In this document: one piece after another, positions 46,791 through 57,536 of the stretch
How positions within the stretch are numbered: position 1 is the first letter of the stretch
How the letters are laid out: the number at the start of each line of letters is the position of its first letter
Assembly: GCF_026230105.1 (NCBI RefSeq)
Contig: NC_079475.1
Location: 16,694,125-16,758,124 of the forward strand
Source of the DNA: Diorhabda sublineata
Taxonomy: Eukaryota > Arthropoda > Insecta > Coleoptera > Chrysomelidae
Length of the DNA stretch: 64,000 bases
Reading direction: 5' to 3'
Program-made: the position numbers and the translations under genes
The notes under the pieces: model-generated
What the model was told of the DNA's origin: nothing
Database searches by the model: none
Seen by the model: only the letters and a program-made list of their open reading frames with translations

Positions 46791-48710
46791 TACCTACCTT
46801 CTAATGTAACAGGGATAGTTAAGCTATTGAAAAGTGGTACGTGTTAGAGCTCAATAAACATTTTTTCTATTATTGAACGGGTATTTCCATTTTAAAAATA
46901 GAGGTCTAGCCTGTGTTACGATAATCTTGTCGGCCAGTGTTATCTATGCTCGTACTTATTAGAATATTCTAAAAAACTATTGAACATACTCTCTAACGTT
47001 ACCTATAACAAAATTTTGGATTAATCTCAATTAGCTCAATTGGTTTTTGAAATATGGCTGTTCGAAGAATAATCATACATACACTCAACTCTCCAGATTA
47101 AAGCAAAATACAAGAGAAAAATTCATGTAACTTGAATATATACATTGACTCAATGTTATAACATGCTTTTGGACAAATCACAATAACTTATCCTGCGACA
47201 CCCATAATACGGTACCTACCTGCTGTAGGTATCATTTGGATTATTTCAAGGGCAGACATCCACAGTTTTAATATATCGTTATCATAACGGAAGATTATGA
47301 CAAGTAAAAGTGACAAAACGAATTTAAGAAAAATATTTTTACTGAGAAATTTTACCGACTTAAATAGAAACTCCTATATTTGAATATCTTTAGTCAAAAA
47401 CATGATAAATCTGACCAATTCATGCTCAAACTGTTGTTAATTACTGTAATGTAATTTGGTCAATCGATTGATTTATTACTATTAACTATAAGTTTTGTTT
47501 ACTGAATCAGCATAAAGTTTGAACTTCAAACTTCAATAAAATGTTAACGAACGTATTATGAAATTGGAGGAAATGTGCATATTAATACTTTATGCATATA
47601 ATTTTTCAGTATCTAAAAATATATTCAAATAATTTCTGATCCTGTCCATGGTTAAATTGAGATTCCAATACCACCAAGAGTAGATAAAGGAATATAAATG
47701 ATGACCCTGTATATTGTGATACGCATTAACTCAGTCACATATCATGGTCTCTATAGATGTCATTTACCATGAAATTATGTATGAACTATTCACATACAAT
47801 AACATTTATATCCTAGAAATTAATTTGTACTGCCGACATTTTATCCCGTACAAGATAATCGCAATTAAATGGGAAATTGGATTTGAGCGCACGTTATATG
47901 AATGGAAAATCCTATGACCGAAATTATTATTGCTGAAGCATTTAGTCTACTGGTATTATTTGAATGTCGATTCATTTAATTTTGATCATATCAAATTTAC
48001 AAAACCAATTGTGTAGATGCATGTGAGCATCTATTTGACATTAAAAATATTGTATGAATGTTAAGAGATATAAATATAGAATAATTTGAAACGAACCAAA
48101 TAAAGCCCAAAGTCACTATCTACCTTTTCGTAAAGGAATTCGTCGTTTTCCTCATCCTATAGGGTAATAGGGGGGATATGGCCAGTCGTTTAAGATGACC
48201 AGTAAAAAAAAATTCCAGCTCTTACCAATAAATGAACTATCACCAGTGCGTTTGTTTAGTATATAAATTGAAAAGGCAAGCATTTTATTGGTTTTATGTT
48301 AAACCCAACTCAAAAATTATTAGTACACGTTAGTTTCTACGTTTTTGAACGTGATTCCATAATCGATTTTGTATCAATTTCACTTTTATCTTGTAGTTTG
48401 ATGTTTTGTTGTTAGTATATCCTCAAAATCGCCAAAATTATTTTACTCAGTCAGTGTTTTTGTTTGTACGGTCATCTTATCCTAAAGGTATGGCTTATAT
48501 GGCCATATTTTTTAAGGTTTATACGGCCTTACTATTTTTATTTGTTAACCAAATTACTTTTTGTTTTCAGAAGCCAAAATACCCACGAATATCGTACCAT
48601 GGTAGCTGAACACAAAATCAGTTATCAAACTCTCAGTAAATTTCATCAAAAATGAGAACATGTCAGTCTGTAGATTCTATGAGATTTCCCTTAACTAGGA
48701 GTGGATAATC
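46791..48710. other. AT-rich intergenic DNA, no gene supported
   Basis: Frames at 48406-48655 lie just upstream of the pogo-like relic. YQTLSKF near 48622 might be a trace of its helix-turn-helix, but that is too weak to claim. Confidence 0.4.
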
Positions 48711-48713
48711 ATA

Positions 48714-50440
48714 TTCAAATTTGCACGGCATTTAAATTTGAGACATAAATTCACTAGAGAGAACGAAAAAGCTGGATATGGTTTTGTGATTGGGTTTTTA
48801 GAAAGAAATCAATATATTAAAATACATAAATCGGAGGAAATATCTATTGCTCGCTTAACCTATTCAATACGGAGAGCGTGCCGGCACGCTCGTTTCCCTT
48901 CACCTACAACTCGACACCAAACTATCCGTTACAACCAAAGGACTCCCGTGATTCTCGAAGAAACAGTGTACAATACGCCGTTCACCGTATTAAAATCGGA
49001 CAAGTGAAATTTTACCTTTTTTTAAATTGAATTTAAGTGAAAATGTTTTTCGTAGATTTACCTTTGTTAGAACTATTTTTTATTTCACCTGTATATAAGT
49101 TAAATCATGTTGAAAAACAAATATGACAACTAAATAACTAAATCGTTAACATAAGTTGACATTTTTTCTGAATAAAAATATTTAATTCCAAAATTTCATT
49201 CAGTCTATTTTATGAAGCTATTTTTGATAAATAACTTCGCAAGTTGTATTTATAGATTTTTGTAAATAGGTCCAAACATTTATTACATTAAGATGATTTT
49301 TGGAATTATCATCATTTTTAAATTCTTTGCTTTGTATTTTTAGTTATTTTTCAAGTTTTGGGATATATTTCTTAATAAAACATTCTGTTTTTATTTTTAC
49401 TGATTTCACTTTATCCCATTTTAACTTTTAAAAACAATATTGTTTCTATATTTCTCACAGTGTATTTTTGTTCTTTTTTTAATCGACTTTTAGAAGTTAT
49501 AATACGATATAATCATGAACATCCCTCAGAGAAAAACCCCGGCCCGGCCTGTCCAAATAAACCCCCCTTGTTCTTAGTTGACTGTTTCGTAAACTATCAT
49601 AAAAATATGGAATTGTCATTGTAGTACATAAGTATATTGTTTGTAAATATAATTTTAATGGAATTCCAATAAATTTTATTATATTAATTCTACTATTAAT
49701 TGTAAATGTAATTTTAATTTTTAGTTTTCGAAAAATTGTACATATAATAAACGTTTTTTAAGACAAGTGTATAAGGTTGTTTATTTATTATATTTCCTGC
49801 AACAATTTTATTTGGTTGACAATAAAAAAGGTGAAATATGTATATGATTTTAAGTAATCGTTAACGTAATTAATATACACAATTACATTTTTTGAAAATG
49901 TCGTTTTTTATTTTTTTTTATTATTAGTTTAATTTCTCGGTCTTGGAACCAGCAACGAATTAGTTACAAGGTAAGTCACGAAGTAGACTACCCGCTACAT
50001 AGGTGAACTGATACCTTAACCACTGACGGAGAGCGTGCCGAGACGTTCTCGCTTAAATACTAGAAATAGGACCTCGGGATTTTTTTAATAATTTAATATC
50101 ATATAATAATTTGTATCAAAAAACGTTTCCGTCAGAGCCAACGGTGTATCTCAAATAGCCTCGTACTCAGTGATAATCTGTGAAAATTGCTGCAGTATTG
50201 AATGGGTTGAGAGGTATGAATCGAAATGATGTAGAATCATATTTCAAACTTTTAAAAACTGTTTTGAAGGAGAACAAGCCTTCCAATATATTTAATATAG
50301 ATGAAACTCAATAATCGTCCTGGATAGCTAAGAAAGGAAAAAAAAAGGAGCCACAGTAACATCAACGAAAAAAAGAGAGCCTGTGACAGATTTTTATTCT
50401 TCGAAAACCGACGGGTTAGGTTGATGGAATTTTGTTTACC
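48714..50440 (+). pseudogene. Pogo-like (DDE_1) transposase fragment, split by a piggyBac-like insertion
   Basis: Part one, 48714-48858, reads FARHLNLRHKFTRENEKAGY, then FVIGFLERNQYIKIHKSEEI and SIAR. This is the CENP-B-type second helix-turn-helix region (WLxGFLxRNxxLxxRxPExxSxAR). Part two, 50207-50440, reads GMNRNDVESYFKLLKTVLKE, then NKPSNIFNIDETQ, a stop, and IAKKGKKK, ATVTSTKKRE. This holds the first catalytic aspartate (NIDET, about 50303) and the following KGxKxxxxVTSxER strand. Removing the insertion with one copy of its TTAA target joins the parts in the same frame (IAR-L-R-GMN), so the gene was still readable across this site when it was hit. The remaining catalytic domain is gone. 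The open frame 48738-49007 runs from transposase into the insertion. Confidence 0.8.
48859..50206. mobile_element. Non-autonomous piggyBac-like element, 1348 bp
   Basis: The element is flanked by TTAA at 48855-48858 and TTGA (one change) at 50207-50210. Its ends are CCTATTCAATAC at 48859 and GTATTGAATGGG ending at 50206, inverted repeats matching at 11 of 12 positions. TTAA target duplication with CCY...RGG ends is the signature of piggyBac superfamily elements. Near each end is a GC-rich subterminal motif: GAGCGTGCCGGCACGCTC (an 18-bp perfect palindrome, about 48873-48890) and GGAGAGCGTGCCGAGACGTT (about 50029-50048). The interior is AT-rich without a recognisable transposase, so it would have depended on a related autonomous element. 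Confidence 0.78.
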
Positions 50441-50517
50441 AAACACTACTATTCAGTATCTCCAACCCTTAATAAAAGAATAATAATAAAGCACGATACT
50501 TGTATTTGAAAGACATT

Positions 50518-51397
50518 AGATGAGTCTCTGGATGAGACTGCTCCTTCGTTATCAACAGTATAAGATTGGGTAGCAGAGTTGAAACGAGGCCGTACGACCT
50601 GCGAAGACCAAAATCGCAGTGGCCGACCAAATGAGGTGACGACTCCAGAAATATTGGAAAAAATCAACAAAGCGGTACTGGACGATTGTTGACTGGAGGT
50701 CCACGAGCTAGCAGACATAGTGGGCATTTCAAAAGGAGCCATACATCACATATTAACTGAAAATTTTGAGTGGGTGCCTCATTTACTCACAATGGAAAAA
50801 AACTGTATCACTCCCGAAACTAAAGAACAATCAAAACGATAGACTGAAAGAGAAGAGCCGGCTCCAAAGAAGGCAAGGACCCTTCCATCTTCAAGCCAGG
50901 TTATGGGATGCGCGTGGGAGTATTTCCACTGACTATCTTGAAAAACTACGAGTACTATGTGAACTTATTGCAACGTTTGAACCAAGATATCAAGCAAAGA
51001 CGGCTGTATTTGGCTGAGAAGAAAGTTGTTTCAACAAGACAATGCACCAGCTCACAAATCCGTTATTGAAATGACCAAAATAAATGAAAACAAGTTTCAA
51101 TTGCCCCCTCATGCACCCTATTTGTCATATTTAGCCCCCTCGGATTATTTTCTGTTTCCAGACTTAAGCAAATGGCTCGGTAGTCAAAGATTTTCCAACA
51201 ATGGAGAGGTAATCTTGGCAGTTCTGACTATTCTGAGGTGCTTGACGATTCTTATGATGAAAATGGTATCGAACTTATTTAACATCGCTAGGAAACGTGT
51301 AGAGCTAAAAGAACATAAAGTTGAAAAATAAATATATTTTTTTCAAAATTTTTGTTTTCTTTGTTGTGCCAGGTACTTATATGAACTTCCTTGTATA
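50518..51397 (+). pseudogene. Mariner (irritans-type) transposase relic, internally deleted
   Basis: The N-terminal part reads LDETAPSLSTV, a stop, DWVAELKRGRTTCEDQNRSG, then RPNEVTTPEILEKINKAVLD, LADIVGISKGAIHHILTENF and WVPHLLTMEKN, i.e. both helix-turn-helix motifs. Then, with about 90 codons missing that include the first catalytic D, come PAPKKARTLPSSSQVM, WDARGSISTDYLEKL, FQQDNAPAHKS (second D, about 51041), PPHAPYLSYLAPSDYFLFPD (third D in APSD, about 51145), LSKWLGSQRFSNNGEVILAV and RKRVELKEHKVEK with a natural stop. A probable 3' terminal repeat, AGGTACTTATATGAACTTCC, then TTGTATA, lies at 51371-51397. The 5' terminus is missing. Shadow frames on the minus strand are ignored. Confidence 0.85.
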
Positions 51398-51985
51398 CAA
51401 ATTTTGATCTCCTTATTTGACTACGAAAAAGCGCCATTTGTATGAAATATATGTTGTATATATTTTTTATTTGTGACAAAATATTAGTTGCATAGTAATT
51501 AGTCTCAATTTTAATTGCAAATTAGAATGACAAGTTTCCTTTTGTACTAGATTCTATGAACAGAAACAATACAGAGCGGTCAAGTTCGTCTGTTCTATTG
51601 GCTAAAATAGTACGTTGTAGTTGAAATATAGAATCTGTGAACCATACAAAAAACTGCCAATTCTCATTCCTAAATTCGTAGGCAGATGTCTGAATCAATT
51701 TATATTCATCACATTCTTCCATTTTATTTTCAATAACAGCAAAATATTAGAAGAATTATTTAAAACTTACCTAAATTTTGTATCTCACACGGCAGTACCA
51801 CTGTATCGCCAGTAACAACTTTGAAAGTATTTCCTCTAGATATAAATCTGGGAGATCCATGGCTACTGAAGACGGAACCTGAAACAAATCAAGCAACTAT
51901 TTAGTCCAATATATAAACTTACGGTAAGGAATAAAGCAAATTTAGATTTTTTGCATAACCTCTAAGCAATACGTCGCGTCGTGTA
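51398..51985. other. Intergenic DNA between mariner relics
   Basis: Overlapping frames on both strands (51522-51815) match nothing I recognise. Confidence 0.45.
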
Positions 51986-52515
51986 TACGAGGATGTATTG
52001 ATATTTAGTTAGCCTAGACTATTTTTATGGATAAACAAAATATTGTGTTATGATAGCAACGAACAATAACTTATTAGAAGTGTCAGTGTAAAGTTTAACA
52101 TCAAAAAAGTGAACTAGTGTTACGCAATAAATTGGAGTATCGGCCATCATCAAGTACCTGTATTTAAAAGGGTTAAGAGGTAAGCAGATTTACGAAGATA
52201 TGCTTAATACCCTTGATGAATAAAGTCCTTCGTATGCGACCGTGAAAAATTGGATTGCAAGCTTCAAAAGAAGTGAATTTTCCATTGAAGATGATGACCG
52301 ATCGAAAAGGCCAGTTTCTCTGTCAGTCCCCGAAAATATCGGTGCAGTTCATGATTTTATCAGACCGTCGAATTGGGCTAAAATATCTGAAGCACTAAAT
52401 ATTTCATACGAACGCATTCATCGTATAGTTCATGTCAATTTGGACATGAGAAAAATTGCTGCAAAATGGATCCCCAAATGTTTGAATGTTGACCAAAAGC
52501 ATACTATGGATTATT
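51986..52515 (+). pseudogene. Mariner (mellifera-type) relic, 5' part
   Basis: The element starts TACGAGGATGTATTGATATT near 51986, followed by a 5' leader and, from about 52133, EYRPSSSTC/VIKYLYLKGLRGKQIYEDM in two frames. It continues LNTLDE, a stop, SPSYATVKNWIASFKRSEFS, IEDDDRSKRPVSLSVPENIG, AVHDFI, ISEALNISYERIHRIVHVNL and DMRKIAAKWIPKCLNVDQK. This is the complete DNA-binding half of the transposase. It ends abruptly at about 52505, before the catalytic domain. The same 5' region, in opposite orientation, heads the copy at 53575-54690, so the two form inverted repeats of about 520 bp. Confidence 0.9.
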
Positions 52516-53210
52516 GATCATAGATACGTTGTACAAACATCATCTCCGTTCATTGAATGCACTAATCTTGGGATATTACAACTTGATGATCACTTGATGC
52601 TGATAAGCCCCATTTTTAAAACATCCAACTTCAACAGCTTAATTTCAAACTGGACGTTCCACTTCATACTTTTCAATGTTACCTGTAGAATGGTATCTTG
52701 TCAAGTTTTCATTATGTATGATATATCTGATGCTTTCAGCTAAAGTTCTGGTGGGTCGGTTAATTATCTAAAATGTCAGGAGCCTTAGATTCATATTTTA
52801 TTCACAATCTATGATTATAATTCCAAGGAATGATTTCTGATTATTGGATAAGAAATAATAATTTTATAAGAGTAATTTACAAAAATGTGAGTTCATAAAT
52901 CTGATCCACATCGTCAAGTTGATTTAATCATGAGATGCTATTCCGAAAATATGAGGATTTATGTAGTTCCAATTCCAAAAACTCTTCAACCGATGCAGAA
53001 AACAAATTGGCATGCAGAAGTTTTATTGATAGGCTTCCCCTTCTGATTATCGAATAGCTTGAAAAATGATGATCGTTATCAGCCCCATTCTTTTATTTGA
53101 TCGGAATATTAAGAACTAATCTTTTCGTACCGTTAACAACAGGACTGGCTTCGAAAAATTCCCAAGCATTGCTGTTCGTCCAACTTTCACTGAATTTATA
53201 AAAAGTTATG
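52516..53210. other. Spacer between the inverted mariner copies
   Basis: An 85-codon frame at 52486-52743 starts in mariner sequence and runs into unrecognised sequence. Nothing else is supported. Confidence 0.45.
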
Positions 53211-53574
53211 TACGAGGGTTGTATGAAAAATTTCTGACCTCAACATGAAGATGTCAGCACTTATCAATATAAGTTTGTGCTACTTAAATCGGTTATTTAG
53301 TTTTCTGTAGCATTCAATATAGAATATTGTCTCCTATTACTAGAAAAATTAGCACAAATGCAATATAAATAATAACCACTGTACGCTACTGTTGAGAAAT
53401 TTCACTGATCCAGATTAATCCATTCCATTTTAGTTGTGCAGCATGCGTAGTATCAATTTGTTATTCGGTTAAGAACGTCACAAAGTACCGTATCTGTTTC
53501 TTGGAAATTTCAGAAAAAAATCGTCACATCTTTGATAGTGTCTTTTTTCTATAAAATATTTTTCTTTCTTCTTC

Positions 53575-54690
53575 TTCCTTTTTTAATTTTTTTCTTTATT
53601 ACCTCCTCTTTGGAAGAAAGAAGAAAAAATACGACCATTTAAACGGTTTTTCAGTCGAGGAAAGTGATGATAGCCCGCCGGAGCTAAATCTGGTGAATAA
53701 GGGGGGTGTTCTAGTGATTCAAACATTAAATCACGATTTTTGGAATTGCAATATGAGATTTGTGTGCAGGAAAGTTGTCCTGCAAAAACAAAACACCTTT
53801 GCTTAGCTTTCCGCGTCTTGTCTCTTTGATTTTTTTCCATAAAATGGTCAGTAATGTCAAATAGTGGTCTCCAGTTATTGTTCTACACTTATCCAAAAAA
53901 TCAATCATGATTACTCCATGACAATTCCAAAAAACTGAAGCAAGAACTTCCAGCAGATTTTTCGAAACTATACTTCTTAGGTCTTAGAAAACCAGAGTAT
54001 CGCCATCGATTGTTGCTTTGTTTCTGGATCGTAGAAATGTACCCAAGTCTCATCCATAGTAACAATTCGGCTTAAGAAATCTACATCGTTTTCAAATCGA
54101 GCACAATTCGAAAGCGATGCTTTTACCCTTGCACATTTTTGGTCAACATTAAAACATTTGGGGATTTATTTTGCAGCAATTTTTCTCATGTTCACATTGA
54201 CGTGAACTATATGATCAACGCGTTCGTAGGAAATATTCAGTGCTTCAGATATCCGTTTCAGCCCAATTCAACAGTGTGATAAAATCATATCATGAACTGC
54301 ATCGATATTTTCGGGGACTGACACAGAAACTGGCATTCCCGATCGGTCATCATCTTCAATGAAAAATTTACCTGTTTTGAAACTCGCAGTCCAATTTTTC
54401 AAGGTCGCATACGAAGGACTTTAATCATCAAGGGTATTAAACATATCTTCGTAAATCTGCTTACCTCTTAACCCTTTTAAATATAGGTACTTGATGATGG
54501 CTCGATACTCCAATTTTTCGATTTTCACAATTTCGGTGGACGTCCTTTTTCTTTTAATTTATTGCGCAACTCTGGTTTACTTTTTTGACGTCAAACTTTA
54601 CACTGACACTTCTAATAAGTTATTGTTCGTTGCTATAGTAACGCAATATTTTGTTTATGTCTAGGCTTACTAGATATCAATACATCCCAA
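53575..54690 (-). pseudogene. Mariner (mellifera-type) transposase pseudogene, near full length
   Basis: The 5' end at about 54690 mirrors the copy at 51986. Reading leftward: KGLRGKQIYEDM, FNTLDD-region, SFKTGKFFIEDD, RSGMPVSVSVPENI, VDHIVHVNVNMRKIAAK, IPKCFNVDQKCARVKASLSN, CARFENDVDFLSRIVTMDET (first catalytic D at TMDET), WVHFYDPETKQQSM, NCHGVIMIDFLDKCRTITGD, KLSKGVLFLQDNFPAHKSHI (second D), then LEHPPYSPDLAPAGYHHFP. The third catalytic aspartate, normally APSDYH, is glycine here, so the enzyme would be inactive even with frameshifts ignored. The C-terminal helix is decayed. TACGAGGGTTGTATG at 53211 could be the other terminus, which would make the element about 1.48 kb with a small insertion. 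Confidence 0.9.
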
Positions 54691-54719
54691 AATACATTTT
54701 ATTTTCCATTCTTAATTCC

Positions 54720-56100
54720 GACATAATATCTAAGTGTCTCAGCTCCTAGTCTCCTGGATCTCGTGATTCTGCTAATTTCTTATTCATCATGCAGGTTCCT
54801 CATTTCCTGGCTTACCCTTCTCCATATATCTCCTTTTTCCCTCCTAGTATTTTCCTCCCCCCAATATCGAGCTTGTTCTCCTCCACTTTATTCAATATCT
54901 ATGTGTCGCTTGCATAGAATACTGTCTGTCGGTCGTATGGCTGTCTGATACAGATGTAGATTAGTTTTTTTGTTTTTTTGGGAAATGGTCTTCTTGGAGA
55001 TGAGTCTCTTGTTTATTATTCCTGCCTATTCGCTTTCTCGAATTAACCTTGCTCCCTCATCACCATTGTCTTTGATAAGATAGACGTAACTGTTGACTTG
55101 CTCGAATTCAATTATCCTTTGTGTGTGTTATTCCACTCTAAGTTTCTTTTATTCTCATGCGTTTTAGGATACTTCATTTTAATTAACTTGGATTTATCCT
55201 CGGTTACTTTTCGGCTCGTTATTTGTGCCACTTCTATGAAAGCCTTGCTTGTACGCATGTACTTTTCAATTCCTTTCCACTTGTTGATAAAATATTCAAA
55301 TCATCTCCATATGTTATCAACTATGTTGTTTTTCATTTTAGTGATTCCGTGGTGTTGATTCCGTTTCTTACTACTATCTATCTATCTACCTATCTATTCC
55401 AGTATCATGTTGAACAACATAGTAGATAGAAGATCTTTCCGTTTTAGTCCTCTATTTGTGTTAAAGCTATCTAAGAATTTCTTTTTTGTTTTAATTTTTG
55501 TTTAAGTGTTCTCGAGTGTCATTTTCGTGAGCTTCATCAGTTTTATCGGTACTTTCAGGTCTTTCATTATTTTATAAAAATATTGTCAGGTAACTATCAC
55601 ATATGCATTTTGAAAATCGGAGAAAATTACAAATTCAGCAAGTTATATTCGTACTCCAGTCTCTCTGTCTGCTTAAGGGTGAATATATGATCTGTTACGG
55701 ATTTTTCAGTTCGAAATCCACACTAGCATTCTCCCAGCAGACTTTCTCTAGATACTTTGCCATTATTCTGTACACAGTATCCAAAAGTGCAATTTATTGC
55801 TCATTCACAGCACAATTATTGTGTTGTTTTAATCAATTGGTATATTTTGTTTGTTAGTGCGTCACCAATAATACTTTATAAGCTCCGAATAAATTGCGTT
55901 TTCCTCCGGGGCTTTTTCCGCTTTTTTAGTTTCGTATCATTTCGGCAACTTCTTCCTTAGTTGCTGCTGGTATTTTTTCTTCGTTTCCAGCCTCTCAAAG
56001 TTTCCTCTTCATCTGTTGCCTTGCATGCTTTTGATGAAAATTGTTTTTTGTTGCTCCATTCCTCTATTCTTTCAAATTCTTGGTAGAAATTCTTCATTTC
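54720..56100 (-). pseudogene. EN-RT non-LTR retrotransposon, copy C (RT and C-terminal region)
   Basis: From about 56010 leftward: EEKIPAATKEEVAEMIRN, SGKSPGG, DTVYRIMAKYLEK, KSVTDHIFTLKQTERLEYEY, LKVPIKLMKLTKMTLENT, DSFNTNRGLKRKDLLSTMLF, NMILE, then SRKVTEDKSKLIKMK, RLISKKTISQK, LYQTAIRP, EKGDIWRRVSQEMRNLHDE and RITRSRRLGAETL. This is the RT (NYRG and FADD-like boxes eroded), the KTK(Y)M and LYKTLIRPV blocks and the RxxRLRWLGH-like tail of the family in copy A. The segments LKxPIKLxxxTKM and DSFNTxxxxK are almost the same in both, so they are sisters. It supplies the C-terminus that copy A lacks. There are many stops and frameshifts. Plus-strand open frames between 54763 and 55960 are shadows. 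A short TCTA tetranucleotide tract sits at 55371-55400. Confidence 0.78.
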
Positions 56101-57535
56101 TTTATTTACTAATCTATATTCAAACATTTTGTGTGAACATAAAACGGACATTCCCATAAAGTTCTTTTCTGGAAAGTAAATAAAAATCTTTAAATTGTAG
56201 GATTTCATGGAAATTAGGTCACGGGAAACAGTGCACAGATACCAAAAGAGCGAAAATTTCATTATAATGAAATCCACTCCAATTTTACATTCGAAGAATT
56301 TGCCAAATTGCTTTAACTAGCTTTTTCGCAGTGGTAGGATTAGTTTTGATATTTAATTCTCCATAATCCTATTTAATAAAATTAAAACAATAAATCAGAA
56401 TTGGATATTACGTATATCTATCACTCTCTATATGTGAATACTTTAAACGGTGATCATTCCATAACACACTCGTATGAATACGCTCTAGTTTGCGCAAGAA
56501 CATACTGATACTTTTAAAAAAATTAACACACCACATTAAATTTAGTAATTGTGTCTTGCGATTGCAGTCTATATTCATTTTACATAACAAAAGCTTTTCT
56601 CCCTGGCAAAAATGAAGCTCTCGCGCATTCATTATAGCTTGCATGCTGGACTATCTCTATTCAGAAACTATTAAATATTGACCTAGCAAAATAATTTAAA
56701 AAATAAGTAACCAACTAAAACAGCAACTGGGAATAATGCTGCAATCATAAACTCGAAACTTCGAGTAAAGAAATATACAAAATTATCATTTTTATGAAAA
56801 CTTCAATTCATTTCATCATTGTGTCAACAAGACCATTTTTAATATAGGTAAGTTGGCTTAAATCAATTTAATTTTATACAAGGAGTTTGCAGGTTGTAAT
56901 TCGAATGACTGGCCTACAATTTGAGAACATAACCAAAAAATTTATATACAAGTCAAAGGTTCAGATGTCATTTGCAAAAGACGCCGTTTAATGGAATTTC
57001 GAGCTTATCTACACCGAACGCGTTTTTGCAAAACGATGACTTCACTTTGAAAACTATGTTTCTGACACCGTCGTACTATGGCATTTTTTGCAATTTTAGG
57101 TTATGTTAGCTATGATTTTAACACCATGCACCTCTTTAGAGTGAAACAATCTCTCGCTTTAGCAAGAAAATTAGTCTTGAAAGAGCTTAATTAACGTGAA
57201 ATTTTTAATATAAAGGGAAGGGGAATTTGTGTGTTTAAAACAGATGACTGATCGTTTTCAAGTGAAAAAGATATAAATATCAACAGGTATCATGGATTAA
57301 ATAATAATATGGTATATATTTGGAAAAAGTACTTCTTACTGAATATAATCTTGTTGATCAATCTATTTTTGGAATTGTAATATATCATTCTACACATGAA
57401 AACAACCATTTCTGCTTGTGGTTACTTCTTTATATGGGTTCTTCCGATTCATTTCATTTTTCAACTTATACTTACTTAATAACAAAAATTATCATTTAAG
57501 GTGTGAAAATATTATGTTTCAAAACAAATTGCATA
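56101..57535. other. AT-rich intergenic DNA, nothing recognised
   Basis: Minus-strand frames at 55957-56277 and 56408-56644 lack a recognised domain, apart from possible decayed N-terminal linker of copy C at the left edge. Confidence 0.45.
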
Positions 57536-57536
57536 T

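Noticed and set aside
54763..55960. A cluster of plus-strand hydrophobic small proteins
   Set aside because: Antisense to EN-RT copy C, whose RT motifs read on the minus strand.
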